Below, piece after piece: positions 25,086 through 34,267 of a DNA stretch of 64,000 bases (position 1 is its first letter; each line of letters begins with the position of its first letter). This stretch comes from JAHWKV01 sp040905365 (GTDB lineage Bacteria > Actinomycetota > CADDZG01 > JAHWKV01). The position numbers and the translations under genes are program-made. Under the pieces are notes generated by a model that saw only the letters and a list, made by a program, of their open reading frames with translations, was not told the origin of the DNA and searched no databases. The DNA is taken from assembly GCA_040905365.1 (NCBI GenBank), contig JBBDRQ010000072.1:17035-81034 (forward strand), given 5' to 3'.

Positions 25086-26552
25086 GTGAGCGGGCTAGGC
25101 ACCCTCATGGTTGCGGTGGCGATACTTATACTTCTTGGGGTCATCGCCAGCAAGATCTCGTCCCGCCTCGGAATACCGGCGCTGTTGCTCTTTTTGCTCC
25201 TCGGCATGCTGGCGGGCAGTGAGGGCCCCGGCGCCATCGACTTCGCCGATTTGGGGCTCGCCCAAAACATCGGGGTGATGGCCCTTTCTTTCATCTTGTT
25301 CGCCGGCGGATTCGATACACAGTGGGAGGAAGTCCGCCCGGTGCTGGGACGGGGCATTTTGCTCGCGACCCTGGGCGTGCTCATCACTGCGCTCGTAGCC
25401 GGCGCCGTCGCAGCATGGGTCCTCGACATCTCGATGACGGCCGGGCTGCTGCTCGGAGCGATCATCTCCTCCACCGACGCCGCGGCGGTCTTCTCGGTCT
25501 TACGTTCCCGGGGCATCGGCCTACGGGGAAAGCTGCGCCCCCTGCTGGAGCTGGAGTCCGGTAGCAACGATCCGATGGCGGTCTTCTTGACGCTGGGGTT
25601 CCTGGAGTTGCTGACGGAGCCGGGTGCCGGGGTGGCGGAGCTTATTCCCGTCTTCTTCGCGCAGATGGCGGTCGGCGGGCTGCTCGGCTTTGCGCTGGCC
25701 CGCGCCGCCGTCTTCGCGATCAATCGGGTGCAGCTCGAATACGAGGGCCTGTACCCGGTCGTGATGATCGCGCTGGTACTGCTCGTATACGGGTCGGCGG
25801 CGTCACTGGGCGGCAGTGGATTCCTGGCCGTATTCGTCGCAGGGCTGGTCATGAGCCAGCGCCGGATCCTGCACAAACAAAGTCTCATGCGGTTCGCCGA
25901 CGGTCTCGCCTGGCTAATGCAGATCGCCATGTTCCTTGTGCTTGGACTGCTGGTCTTTCCATCGGATGTGGTCACGGTGGCGAGCAGCGCCCTGCTGGTT
26001 TCTCTGGTCCTTATCTTCGTAGCCCGACCACTGGCCACGGCCGTAGTGCTGTTGCCGACCCGCCTCGGGGCCCGTGAGACGGCCCTGGTATCGTGGGTCG
26101 GGTTGCGCGGCGCCGTACCGATTGTCCTGGCCACATTCCCGTTTGCCGTAGGTATTCCCCAAGCCAACCTCATCTTCAACGTGGTCTTCTTCATCGTCAT
26201 TACGTCGGTGCTCCTGCAGGGCACGACGATCCCGCTCGTAGCGCGCTGGCTGCACGTCGATGCACCGCTGGTGCGACGGCGCAACTACATACTCGATGTC
26301 GGCGAGACCGAAAACGAAACGGTGGACCTGCACGAGCTGGTTGTAGACGAAGAGTCGGCGGCAGCGGGGCGGCCGCTGGTGGACCTGCGCCTGCCGGCAA
26401 AGTTGACCGTGGTGCTGGTCCGGCGCGACGGCGAGTTCATCGTGCCGCGCGGGTCGACGGTGCTGCGGACAGGAGACCACGTACTACTGCTGGCCGACGA
26501 GGCCACCGTGGCCAACGCCCGGGCAATGATCACAGGCAGCGGGCGGTCTTGA
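25086..26552 (+). CDS. K+/H+ antiporter of the CPA1/NhaP2 type
   Basis: Inner-membrane cation/proton antiporter. The first ~385 residues are a CPA transporter domain with twelve or so helices; ISSTDAAAVFSVLRSRG and LELESGSNDPMAVFLT carry the conserved aspartates of the ion-binding core. The C-terminal ~80 residues are a TrkA_C/RCK_C ligand domain (RPLVDLRLPAKLTVVLVRRDGEFIVPRG). This architecture corresponds to the NhaP2/CvrA group, known for K+/H+ exchange. The start is GTG 25086. It has its own transcript, downstream of the tRNA-Asp terminator. Confidence 0.9.
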   Translation: MSGLGTLMVAVAILILLGVIASKISSRLGIPALLLFLLLGMLAGSEGPGAIDFADLGLAQNIGVMALSFILFAGGFDTQWEEVRPVLGRGILLATLGVLITALVAGAVAAWVLDISMTAGLLLGAIISSTDAAAVFSVLRSRGIGLRGKLRPLLELESGSNDPMAVFLTLGFLELLTEPGAGVAELIPVFFAQMAVGGLLGFALARAAVFAINRVQLEYEGLYPVVMIALVLLVYGSAASLGGSGFLAVFVAGLVMSQRRILHKQSLMRFADGLAWLMQIAMFLVLGLLVFPSDVVTVASSALLVSLVLIFVARPLATAVVLLPTRLGARETALVSWVGLRGAVPIVLATFPFAVGIPQANLIFNVVFFIVITSVLLQGTTIPLVARWLHVDAPLVRRRNYILDVGETENETVDLHELVVDEESAAAGRPLVDLRLPAKLTVVLVRRDGEFIVPRGSTVLRTGDHVLLLADEATVANARAMITGSGRS

Positions 26553-26647
26553 TCCATGGTCGGCACCCTCCCGAACGCTAAGCGCGGTGCCCGCAGCCCG
26601 CAAATCGGAATATTGGCACCCCACAGGCTAGCCCCAGTGGATTTCCG

Positions 26648-26956
26648 TCAACAGTCGGTGGCGGCCCGAATGGCATCGCACATCCGCACCAAATCGAGCT
26701 CCGACAGTTCGCCTATGCGACGCGCCAGCATCGATTTGGGGAAGGTGAGCAGGTTATCCATCGTGGCTACCGATTCGAACTCAAGGCCGTGCTCCGGGCC
26801 GAGAGGTATCTCAGTTGGAATGCCACGTACTGTCCGCGTCACCGGCGCCACCAACAAAGTCCGAAGCACCGGAATCGCTGCGCTCCGGGTGAGGATCACG
26901 TACGGCCGGCCCTTCTGATCGGGCGATTCACCCCACCAGATCTCACCCCGGACCAA
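26648..26956 (-). CDS. MazF/PemK-type endoribonuclease toxin
   Basis: Type II toxin, an mRNA interferase. VRGEIWWGESPDQKGRPYVILTR is the conserved N-terminal strand pair with the catalytic Arg, and the TLLVAPVTRTVRGIPTEIPLG strand follows; TMDNLLTFPKSML is the third conserved block. Length 102 fits. It begins with TTG five bases after the antitoxin stop. The pair lies between the K+/H+ antiporter and tRNA-Phe, with antitoxin first as is usual. Confidence 0.88.
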   Translation of the reverse strand: MVRGEIWWGESPDQKGRPYVILTRSAAIPVLRTLLVAPVTRTVRGIPTEIPLGPEHGLEFESVATMDNLLTFPKSMLARRIGELSELDLVRMCDAIRAATDC

Positions 26957-26961
26957 GCGTC

Positions 26962-27213
26962 CTACCAGGGTTCCTCAGCGATGGATCTGATGGCAGCTAT
27001 CTCGGCGGCGGCCACTTCGTCGTTGGTCTGCGGGTGGCGTGTGTAGCCAGCAACGATCGCCGCATCTATCTGTTCTTTCCGCCACTGTTCCGTCAGCCGG
27101 TCCACAGCGGCTCTGACGCCCTCCGCTCGGGAAGCGAAGCTGCCTGAACGCACCAGCTCGTCGAGTTGCTTCAGCGCCGACGATGGAAGACGAATGGTAA
27201 TTTGTTCCGACAT
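26962..27213 (-). CDS. Ribbon-helix-helix antitoxin of the MazF-like toxin
   Basis: An 83-residue protein with an N-terminal ribbon-helix-helix fold (EQITIRLPSSALKQLDELV, then FASRAEGVRAAVDRL) that should bind DNA, and a charged C-terminal tail that should wrap the toxin. It is the first gene of the toxin-antitoxin pair and presumably represses its own promoter. No clear ribosome-binding site precedes the ATG; ATACCAG and CTGGGAT half-sites 10-35 bases upstream could be the operator, but this is weak. Confidence 0.85.
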   Translation of the reverse strand: MSEQITIRLPSSALKQLDELVRSGSFASRAEGVRAAVDRLTEQWRKEQIDAAIVAGYTRHPQTNDEVAAAEIAAIRSIAEEPW

Positions 27214-27411
27214 GAAAGGATGATACCAGAATGGGATGGATACTGGGATGTGCGTGGGGTTACAGATCGCCGGTTGGCCAAAGCACCAATGCGCACTTGT
27301 CGGCGAACGCTAACCGCTTCAGGCGATATCGTAAGCGGATCGTAGTATTGTCGAGTAGCGGGATGAGCGTCGGGAATAGGCGCGCCCCGGTAGCCCGTTA
27401 GGGCGAGTGAA

Positions 27412-27487
27412 GGCCAGATAGCTCAGTCGGTAGAGCACGCGGCTGAAAACCGCGGTGTCGCTGGTTCGATTCCGGCTCTGGCCACCA
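27412..27487 (+). tRNA. tRNA-Phe (anticodon GAA)
   Basis: Acceptor GGCCAGA/TCTGGCC; anticodon stem CGCGG/CCGCG encloses CTGAAAA with anticodon GAA at 27444-27446; T arm CTGG-TTCGATT-CCGG; CCA is encoded at 27485-27487. It converges with purM. The 198 bases between it and the antitoxin hold no gene that I can support. Confidence 0.95.
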
Positions 27488-27514
27488 GGAAGAATGGCGC
27501 GCGCAGCACCTGCG

Positions 27515-28621
27515 CTACGCCCAAATCACGGGTTCGTCGGGACCCTCCGGGTCCTTGGCCGCTACCTCTCCGATAAGGTGTGCCGCCCAGCCGGCCTTGC
27601 CCAGCAACTCCAGCGCCCGGTCCGCTTTGTCCGCCTCCACCACCGCCACCATGCCGATGCCCATATTGAAGGTGCGAAACATCTCCTGCTCCGCCACCCC
27701 CTCGGACTGCAGCAGCCGAAAGATGCCCGGAGGTTCCCAGGTCGAGCGGTCGATGACCGCCTGGAACCCCGGCGGCATCACCCGCACCACGTTGCCGGCC
27801 AGCCCTCCGCCGGTTATATGCGCGAAGCCCCGCGCCAACGACTCGGACTGAAGCTCGGCGACCGCATCCCAGTAAATTGCGGTCGGTTTCAGCAGCTCCT
27901 CGCCCAGCGAGCAGTCGAGCTCGATCGGTTGCTCGTCGAGTTTGAGCCAGCTGTCGCTTACGATGCGGCGCACCAGCGAGAAACCGTTGGAGTGCAAACC
28001 CGACGACTCCAGCCCGATCAGCAGATCGCCGGGGATGATTGAGGAGCCGGTGAGCACCTTCCCCTCGTCCACCGCGCCTACGCAAAAACCCGACAGATCG
28101 TAGTCGCCCTCGGCCATGTGGCCCGGATGCTCGGCGATCTCACCGCCGAGCAGAGCGCATCCGGCCCGCCGGCACCCCTCGGCCACTCCGGAGACTATGC
28201 TCTCGATGAGCTCGGGTTTCACCTTGCCGGTCACCACGTAGTCGAGAAAGAACAGCGGCTCGGCCCCCTGCACCGCCACATCGTTGGCCGACATCGCCAC
28301 CAGATCTATCCCTATGGTGTGGTGCACGCCCAACTGCTGAGCAAGCATCAGCTTGGTGCCTACACCGTCGGTGGAGGCGACCAGCAGCGGTTGGCTGTAC
28401 TTGGAGCGCCCCAGGGAAAACAGCCCGGCGAACCCGCCGATCCCGCCCAGTACCTCGGGCCGTGCCGTAGAGCGCACGTGGTCGGATATGCGCCTTACGG
28501 CCTCCTCGCCGGCATCGATATCCACCCCGGCGGAGGCGTAGGTGGGTGCACTGGAGCGTCGGTTGGAACTTTGACCGACGGCTGTCGCGTGGTTTGGAGC
28601 GCCTGAAGGTTGGTCAGGCAA
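27515..28621 (-). CDS. purM: Phosphoribosylformylglycinamidine cyclo-ligase (AIR synthetase)
   Basis: Fifth step of purine synthesis, FGAM to AIR with ATP. YASAGVDIDAGEEAVRRI opens the conserved part, followed by LLVASTDGVGTKLMLA (ATP/substrate loop), ALLGGEIAEHPG and ITGGGLAGNVVRVMP. The protein is 368 residues because of about 26 extra N-terminal residues; they start at TTG 28621 and their DNA is a fragment of the dispersed repeat (28591-28623). No alternative start was found between the repeat and the conserved part. Last gene of the purine operon, convergent with tRNA-Phe. Confidence 0.92.
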   Translation of the reverse strand: MPDQPSGAPNHATAVGQSSNRRSSAPTYASAGVDIDAGEEAVRRISDHVRSTARPEVLGGIGGFAGLFSLGRSKYSQPLLVASTDGVGTKLMLAQQLGVHHTIGIDLVAMSANDVAVQGAEPLFFLDYVVTGKVKPELIESIVSGVAEGCRRAGCALLGGEIAEHPGHMAEGDYDLSGFCVGAVDEGKVLTGSSIIPGDLLIGLESSGLHSNGFSLVRRIVSDSWLKLDEQPIELDCSLGEELLKPTAIYWDAVAELQSESLARGFAHITGGGLAGNVVRVMPPGFQAVIDRSTWEPPGIFRLLQSEGVAEQEMFRTFNMGIGMVAVVEADKADRALELLGKAGWAAHLIGEVAAKDPEGPDEPVIWA

Positions 28622-28623
28622 GG
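28591..28623. repeat. Short relative of the palindromic repeat overlapping the purM start
   Basis: GGTTTGGAGCGC (as in the left arm at 4792-4803) is followed by TGAAGGTTGGT (as in the right arm at 4906-4915) and CAGGCAAGG, as if the arms were fused with the middle deleted. The match is short, so homology is probable rather than certain. Confidence 0.5.
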
Positions 28624-28642
28624 TTGCTGGGGTCTCCGGCGG

Positions 28643-30076
28643 TCACGACGGAGCCTCGATCTCTTCGAGCATGTTCTTGGTGACCTTGACCTCATCGGGG
28701 ATCGGTATGGGGTAGTTGCGCGAGAAGCATGCGGTGCACAGCTTCGACTCCGGGACCTCGGTTGCCTCGATCATTGCCTCTTCGGAAAGGTAGGCCAGCG
28801 AGTCGGTTCCCAGGTGCCGGCTGATCTCCTCGACCGTGTGGTTGCCCGCTATCAGCTCATCCCGGTTGGCGGTATCGATGCCGTAGAAGCATGGCCACTT
28901 GATCGGCGGCGACGAGATCCGCATATGCACCTCGAGGGCGCCCGCCCTGCGCAGCATGCCCACTATCTGCTGGGTCGTGTTGCCCCGGACGATCGAGTCG
29001 TCGACCACCACCAGCCGTTTGCCCTCGATGAGGTGGGCGATGGGGTTGAGCTTGGCGCCGATACGCTGCTTTCGGTCAGCCTGGGTGGGCTGGATAAAGG
29101 TTCGCCCCACGTAGGAGTTCTTCACAAAGGCATCGACGTAGGGCAGACCGGACGCCTGGCTGTACCCGGCGGCGGCGCCGCGGCCGCTGTCGGGGACCGG
29201 GATGACCATGTCCGCCTCCACCGGCTGCTCCAGAGCCAGCTTCTTGCCCATCTCGTAACGGGCCTTCTGAACACTCTTGCCGTACAAAATGGAGTCGGGG
29301 CGGGCAAAGTAAACGTACTCGAAGACACACAGGGCGGGGGTAGCTTCGGCGAAGCGGTGTGAGCGCACCCCCTGGCTGTCTATGGCCACCATCTCGCCGG
29401 GCTCGACGTCGCGCTCAAAAGCGGCTCCGATGGTATCCAAGGCCGCCGTCTCCGACGCCAGCACGTAGTTGCCGGGTCCCAGTGAGCCCAGCACCAGGGG
29501 ACGCAGACCGTGCGGGTCCCGCACTCCGAACACAGTGTGCTCGTCCATGATCACCAGGCTGAACGCCCCCTCGAGCCTGGGCAGGGTACTCAAAATTCCC
29601 TGCTCCACCGTAGGCTTGCCACTGCGCACGATCATCTCGGCGATCAGATCGGAGTCGCTGGACACCTGCCGGGCGATGCCGGCGCCCCCGTCGAGCTCCT
29701 CGGCCAGCTTGGCCGTGTTGACCAGGTTGCCGTTGTGACCCAGAGCCACCTGCAAGCGGCCCTCATGACGGAAGATCGGCTGCGCGTTCTCCCACAGGCT
29801 GGAGCCGGTGGTCGAGTACCGCACATGGCCGATGGACAGGTTGCCGGTCAGCGAGTTGAGGGTGTTTTCGTTGAAGACCTGAGCCACCAGGCCCATCTCC
29901 TTGAAGGCGATGATCCGGCCGTCCTCGGCAACCGCGATGCCGGCGGACTCCTGGCCCCGGTGCTGCAGGGCGAGCAAAGCATTGTAGGTGATCTTGGATA
30001 CCTCGTGGCCCGGTGCGTAGCAACCTACGACACCGCAAGCTTCTTTGGGCTTATCCGAGCTTGGATCCAATGGCAT
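28643..30076 (-). CDS. purF: Amidophosphoribosyltransferase
   Basis: Commits PRPP to purine synthesis using glutamine. A 13-residue propeptide precedes Cys14 in EACGVVG, the N-terminal nucleophile of the glutaminase domain after processing. ALQHRGQESAGIA follows, and the PRPP loop is VVDDSIVRGNTT. Cysteines in CVFEYVYF, CFYGID and the C-terminal CTAC correspond to the 4Fe-4S ligands of the Bacillus-type enzyme, so an oxygen-sensitive cluster is expected. Length 477 is normal. It lies 90 bases after purL and 21 bases before purM. Confidence 0.95.
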   Translation of the reverse strand: MPLDPSSDKPKEACGVVGCYAPGHEVSKITYNALLALQHRGQESAGIAVAEDGRIIAFKEMGLVAQVFNENTLNSLTGNLSIGHVRYSTTGSSLWENAQPIFRHEGRLQVALGHNGNLVNTAKLAEELDGGAGIARQVSSDSDLIAEMIVRSGKPTVEQGILSTLPRLEGAFSLVIMDEHTVFGVRDPHGLRPLVLGSLGPGNYVLASETAALDTIGAAFERDVEPGEMVAIDSQGVRSHRFAEATPALCVFEYVYFARPDSILYGKSVQKARYEMGKKLALEQPVEADMVIPVPDSGRGAAAGYSQASGLPYVDAFVKNSYVGRTFIQPTQADRKQRIGAKLNPIAHLIEGKRLVVVDDSIVRGNTTQQIVGMLRRAGALEVHMRISSPPIKWPCFYGIDTANRDELIAGNHTVEEISRHLGTDSLAYLSEEAMIEATEVPESKLCTACFSRNYPIPIPDEVKVTKNMLEEIEAPS

Positions 30077-30166
30077 CTCCTTGCCTCCACCTTAGCGCAA
30101 ACCGGAGTTCGCAAAAGGCCTTGCAGCGCCGGTCGGGGAAGAAAATTAAGGGATTGCCGCGGTGGA

Positions 30167-32380
30167 TCACTGCCCCATCAAGCGAGCGAACCCGGTCTCG
30201 TGAGCTTCGGTCAGATCCCCGACCTTGACGTTGATCACATCCTGCACGAACAGCGACCTGCCTTTGACCCAGCCCAGCTCCTGCACGCTCACCCCTAAGT
30301 TCTGGGCGAGGTCGCGCAGCTCGGCCATATCCTGGAAGGCCAGGCCGACCACCACCCGAGAGGCCGATTCGGAGAACAGCCAGCTGGGGGCGTCGAGCTC
30401 GCAGCCGTGCGTGAGCTCCACTCCCCAACCGTCGTGTATGCACATCTCGGCCAGCGTCACCCCCAGACCCCCCTCGGAAACGTCGTGGGCGGCGGAGATC
30501 AAACCTCGAGCGATGGCTTCGCGCATCAGCCACCCGACGTTGGACTCCGCCTGCAGATCCAGCGCCGGCGGCGTGCCTGCAACCCGCCCCAGCACCGTGC
30601 GCTCGTACTCGCTCCCCCCGAGCTCCTGTGCGGTCACGCCCAATACGGCCACTGCGTCATCCTCTCGGACAAATCCCGGCGCCGGCGAGGTCACCCCGGC
30701 CGGGACGACTCCGACCATGCCGATGACCGGGGTCGGGTAGATGGCCTCATCCATCGTCTGGTTATAAAAGGAGACGTTGCCGCCGATAATCGGGGTCTCC
30801 AGCGTGCGGCACGCCTCGCCCATACCCTTGACCGCCTCGACGAACTGCCACATAACCTCGGGGATCTCGGGGTTGCCGAAGTTCAGGCAGTTGGTTACCG
30901 CCACCGGCTCGGCCCCCATGGTACTCAGGTTCCTGTAGGCCTCCGCCACCGAGTGCCGCGCGCCCAGGTTCGGATCCAGCTCGCAGTAGCGGCCGTTGCC
31001 GTCGGCGACCACGGCGACCCGGGCGTCGGTACCGGGAATCCGCAGTACCGCCGCGTCGCGCCCGGGGCCCACGACGGTGCCCAGCTGCACCTGGTAGTCG
31101 TACTGTTCCCACACCCAGCGTTTGGAGGCGATGTTGGCCGAGCCCATCAACCTCAACAGCGCCTCCTGCGGCGAGGGCGCCGAGCCGGCAGGCGGGCCGG
31201 GGTCCGGGCGGGCCGCGGGTGCGGCGTACGGCCGGTCGTACACCGGCCCGTCGCCCAACGACTCCGCCGGTACATCGGCCACGACTTCGCCTCCCATGGT
31301 CGCCACCAGGCGTCCGGTGTCGGTAACCTCGCCTATCCGGGTGGCTCTAAGCCCCAGCCGTTCACACTCTTCGACGGCCGTCTTGACCAGATCGGGCTTG
31401 ACGATGACCAGCATGCGCTCCTGCGACTCCGATGTGAGGATCTCGAACGGCTGCATGCCGGTTTCCCGCAGCGGCACTTTGTCTAAATCGACCTGCATGC
31501 CGGTACCGGCCCGCGCGGCCGACTCGGAGGCGGCGCAGCACAGCCCGGCGCCGCCGAGGTCCTGGATTCCCACGATCAGGCCCTTGTCGATCAAAGACAA
31601 GGACCCCTCGATCAGCAGCTTCTCGGTGAACGGGTCCCCCACCTGTACGCTGGGGCGCTTGGTCTCGGCCGACTCGTCAAACGATGCCGACGCCAGCACC
31701 GACACCCCGCCGATGCCGTCCCTGCCGGTGGTCGATCCCAGCAGGAGCACGGCGTTGCCCGGTCCCGGCGCGCGGGCGAGCATGATTTTGCCGTCGGGCA
31801 CCACTCCCACGCACATGACGTTGACCAATGGGTTGCCAGAGTAGGACCGTTCAAACTTGGTCTCCCCGCCGACCGTCGGCACCCCAATGCAGTTTCCGTA
31901 GGATGAGATCCCGGAGACGACCCCGGCGGTTAGCCACCGGTTGCGCTCGGCACTTGCATCCGCTTCGGCGTCGCCGGGCAGCGGACCGAAGCGCAGCGGA
32001 TCGAGCAAGGCGATGGGACGGGCCCCCATAGACACGACATCGCGCACCACCCCGCCGATGCCGGTGGACGCCCCCTGCACCGGCTCGACGAAGGAGGGGT
32101 GATTGTGGGACTCGATCCGAAAAGCAACCGCCACCCCGTCGACATCGATGACACCGGCCCCCTCCCCGGGGCCGACCATGACGTGCGGGCCTTCCGACGG
32201 CAGGTTCTTCAGATGGATGCGGCTGGACTTGTAGGAGCAGTGCTCGGACCACATGACCGAGTACATGGCCAGCTCGGCCCGGTTGGGCTCGCGCCCTAGG
32301 ATCTGCTGGATCCGCTCATACTCCTGGTCGGTCAGACCGAGCGATATATGCAGGGGCTGCCCATCGGAGACCTGCGTCAC
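30167..32380 (-). CDS. purL: Phosphoribosylformylglycinamidine synthase II (large subunit)
   Basis: Converts FGAR to FGAM with ammonia delivered from PurQ; PurS bridges them. The chain shows the small-type PurL layout: MYSVMWSEHCSYKSSR at ~40-55, IESHNHPSFVEPVQGASTG, the glycine-rich ATP site near VGGETKFERSYSGNPLV, and repeat of the AIR-synthase fold in the second half (ISAAHDVSEGGLGVTLAEM). At 737 residues it is the multi-subunit form, in agreement with separate purQ and purS just upstream. ATGA overlap with purQ. Confidence 0.95.
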   Translation of the reverse strand: MTQVSDGQPLHISLGLTDQEYERIQQILGREPNRAELAMYSVMWSEHCSYKSSRIHLKNLPSEGPHVMVGPGEGAGVIDVDGVAVAFRIESHNHPSFVEPVQGASTGIGGVVRDVVSMGARPIALLDPLRFGPLPGDAEADASAERNRWLTAGVVSGISSYGNCIGVPTVGGETKFERSYSGNPLVNVMCVGVVPDGKIMLARAPGPGNAVLLLGSTTGRDGIGGVSVLASASFDESAETKRPSVQVGDPFTEKLLIEGSLSLIDKGLIVGIQDLGGAGLCCAASESAARAGTGMQVDLDKVPLRETGMQPFEILTSESQERMLVIVKPDLVKTAVEECERLGLRATRIGEVTDTGRLVATMGGEVVADVPAESLGDGPVYDRPYAAPAARPDPGPPAGSAPSPQEALLRLMGSANIASKRWVWEQYDYQVQLGTVVGPGRDAAVLRIPGTDARVAVVADGNGRYCELDPNLGARHSVAEAYRNLSTMGAEPVAVTNCLNFGNPEIPEVMWQFVEAVKGMGEACRTLETPIIGGNVSFYNQTMDEAIYPTPVIGMVGVVPAGVTSPAPGFVREDDAVAVLGVTAQELGGSEYERTVLGRVAGTPPALDLQAESNVGWLMREAIARGLISAAHDVSEGGLGVTLAEMCIHDGWGVELTHGCELDAPSWLFSESASRVVVGLAFQDMAELRDLAQNLGVSVQELGWVKGRSLFVQDVINVKVGDLTEAHETGFARLMGQ

Positions 32381-33096
32381 GGGCTGGGCACCCGGGAGGC
32401 GGCCGACGCGATAGACGACAGCAGCGAGGTCAGGATAAGCCGGCCGTCCGTGCCCCCCACCACCGGGTCAACCGCCCGTTCCGGGTGAGGCATCATGCCC
32501 AGAACGTTGCGGTGCTCGTTGAAAACCCCCGCTATGTGGCCTACCGATCCGTTGGGGTTGGACTCCTCGGTGAGCTCTCCCTCCCGGTCGCAGTACCGAA
32601 AGGCTACGCGGCGCTCCGCCTCCAGCTGCTCCACGCACTCCTGCGTGCAGTAGTAGTTGCCATCGAAGTGGGCGATCGGGATGGCCAGCACCTGACCCGG
32701 CCACATGCCGGTGGTAAAGGCCGTGTCCTGGGTCTCGACCCGAACGCGCACCGGCATGCACCTGAATCGCAAAGTGTCGTTGCGCCGCAGCGCCCCTGGA
32801 AGCAAGCCCGCCTCGCACAGGACCTGAAATCCGTTGCACACGCCGAGCACAAACTTGCCGGAGGCCGCAAACTCCTTAACCGCCTCCATCACCGGCGAGT
32901 ACGCGGCCATGGCGCCCACCCTGAGGTAGTCGCCGTAGGCAAACCCGCCCGGCAGCACCACTGCGTCCAGCTCCGACAGGTCGGTCTCCAGATGCCACAG
33001 GTAGCGGACCTTGGCCCCCATGAGGCCGAACGACCAGTGAGCGTCGCGGTCGCAATTGGACCCGGGAAAAACCACTACTCCGACGTTGGGCGTCAT
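32377..33096 (-). CDS. purQ: FGAM synthase glutaminase subunit
   Basis: Class I glutamine amidotransferase giving ammonia to PurL. VVVFPGSNCDRDAHW opens the chain, the nucleophile Cys is in GKFVLGVCNGFQVLCEAGLLPGA, and the catalytic His-Glu pair is in GMMPHPERAVDP. It is 239 residues, the normal size. Starts and stops overlap purS and purL by four bases each, so subunits of the complex are translated in a coupled series. Confidence 0.95.
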   Translation of the reverse strand: MTPNVGVVVFPGSNCDRDAHWSFGLMGAKVRYLWHLETDLSELDAVVLPGGFAYGDYLRVGAMAAYSPVMEAVKEFAASGKFVLGVCNGFQVLCEAGLLPGALRRNDTLRFRCMPVRVRVETQDTAFTTGMWPGQVLAIPIAHFDGNYYCTQECVEQLEAERRVAFRYCDREGELTEESNPNGSVGHIAGVFNEHRNVLGMMPHPERAVDPVVGGTDGRLILTSLLSSIASAASRVPSP

Positions 33097-33347
33097 TCGA
33101 TCGGAGCCAGCTCCAGCCCGTAGTCCTCAATGACCGGGTTGGCCAGCACCTTCTCGCAGGCCGCGGCCAAGGTCGCGCGGGCCGCCGCCTCGTCGGGGGC
33201 CTCGATGGTGCACGTGATGCGCTTGCCGACGCGCACCGCGGAGATGGCCTCAAAGCCCAGTTGAGGCATGGCGCGCTCGACGGTCTGGCCCTGAGGATCG
33301 GAGATCTCAGCTCTGGGCATGACGTCGATGCTGGCGGCGAACTTCAC
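33093..33347 (-). CDS. purS: FGAM synthase subunit PurS
   Basis: An 84-residue adaptor of the PurLQS complex. The sequence KFAASIDVMPRAEISDPQGQTVERAMPQLGF followed by VRVGKRITCTIEA is the typical PurS alpha/beta fold. It overlaps purC upstream and purQ downstream by four bases. The presence of PurS confirms that PurL here is the small, multi-subunit form. Confidence 0.95.
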   Translation of the reverse strand: MKFAASIDVMPRAEISDPQGQTVERAMPQLGFEAISAVRVGKRITCTIEAPDEAAARATLAAACEKVLANPVIEDYGLELAPIE

Positions 33348-34267
33348 GAGCCCGCGGCCGCCACATAGCCGGAAAAAGATTCGCCGGTGATCTTCTCGTA
33401 GGCCTCGATGTACCGCCCGCGGGTCCCCTCGATCACCTCAGCCGGCAGGGGCGGGGGCGGGGGCTGCTTGTTCCAGTCCAGGCCGCTTAGCCAGTCACGC
33501 AGGAACTGCTTGTCGAACGACGGCGGGTTGGACCCGGGGCTCCACTGTTCCGCAGGCCAAAAGCGCGACGAATCCGGGGTCAGCACCTCGTCGGCCAGCG
33601 TTACCTCCCGGCCGGCCAGGCCGAACTCGAACTTGGTGTCGGCAAGAATGATTCCCCGCTGTTTAGCGTACTCAGCGGCCGCTTCGTACAGGGCTATGGC
33701 CCGGTCGCGGGCAGCCTGCATACGGTCGGCGCCGACGATCTCGCCGGCCTGCTCCTCGGAGATGTTCTCGTCGTGGCCGGTCGTGGCCTTGGTGGCCGGT
33801 GTAAATATCGGCTCCGGCAGCTTGTCGGCTTCGCGCAGTCCCTCCGGAAGCTTCAGACCGGCGATGGTGCCGTTTTGCCGGTACTCCTTCCACCCCGAGC
33901 CCACCAGGTAGCCGCGGATGACGAACTCCACCGGCATCATGTTCAGCCGGCGCACGATCATGAACCGGCCCGCCAGCTGGTCGGCGAACTGCTGGATGCC
34001 CTCGGGCAGGTCGCCCAACCGCATCGAGAGCAGGTGGTTGGGGCAAAGATCGCTGAAGCGCTCCAGCCAAAAGCGGGTCATGCCGGTGAGCACCCGGCCC
34101 TTCTCCGGGATGCCCTGATCCATGACCACGTCGTAGGCGCTGATCCGGTCGGTGGCCACCAGCAGCAACCGCTCGTCGTCCAGCTCGAAGATTTCGCGCA
34201 CCTTGCCCGAGCCCAGCCGTTTGAGCGGCAGGTCCAGGGAGGTGACCGCGGCGGCGCTCGGGCTCAT
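33344..34267 (-). CDS. purC: SAICAR synthetase
   Basis: Ligates aspartate to CAIR with ATP. LGSGKVREIFELDDERLLLVATDRISAYDVVM holds the ATP-binding loop, VEFVIRGYLVGSGWKEY the substrate site, and ILADTKFEFGLAG the acidic metal-binding part. At 307 residues it is the longer bacterial/yeast-like type. It overlaps purB and purS by four bases. Fourth gene after purE in the transcript. Confidence 0.95.
   Translation of the reverse strand: MSPSAAAVTSLDLPLKRLGSGKVREIFELDDERLLLVATDRISAYDVVMDQGIPEKGRVLTGMTRFWLERFSDLCPNHLLSMRLGDLPEGIQQFADQLAGRFMIVRRLNMMPVEFVIRGYLVGSGWKEYRQNGTIAGLKLPEGLREADKLPEPIFTPATKATTGHDENISEEQAGEIVGADRMQAARDRAIALYEAAAEYAKQRGIILADTKFEFGLAGREVTLADEVLTPDSSRFWPAEQWSPGSNPPSFDKQFLRDWLSGLDWNKQPPPPPLPAEVIEGTRGRYIEAYEKITGESFSGYVAAAGS

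Noticed and set aside
26648..27213. Genomic island at tRNA-Phe marked by the toxin-antitoxin pair
   Set aside because: No integrase, no duplicated tRNA 3' end found nearby, and base composition looks like the surroundings.
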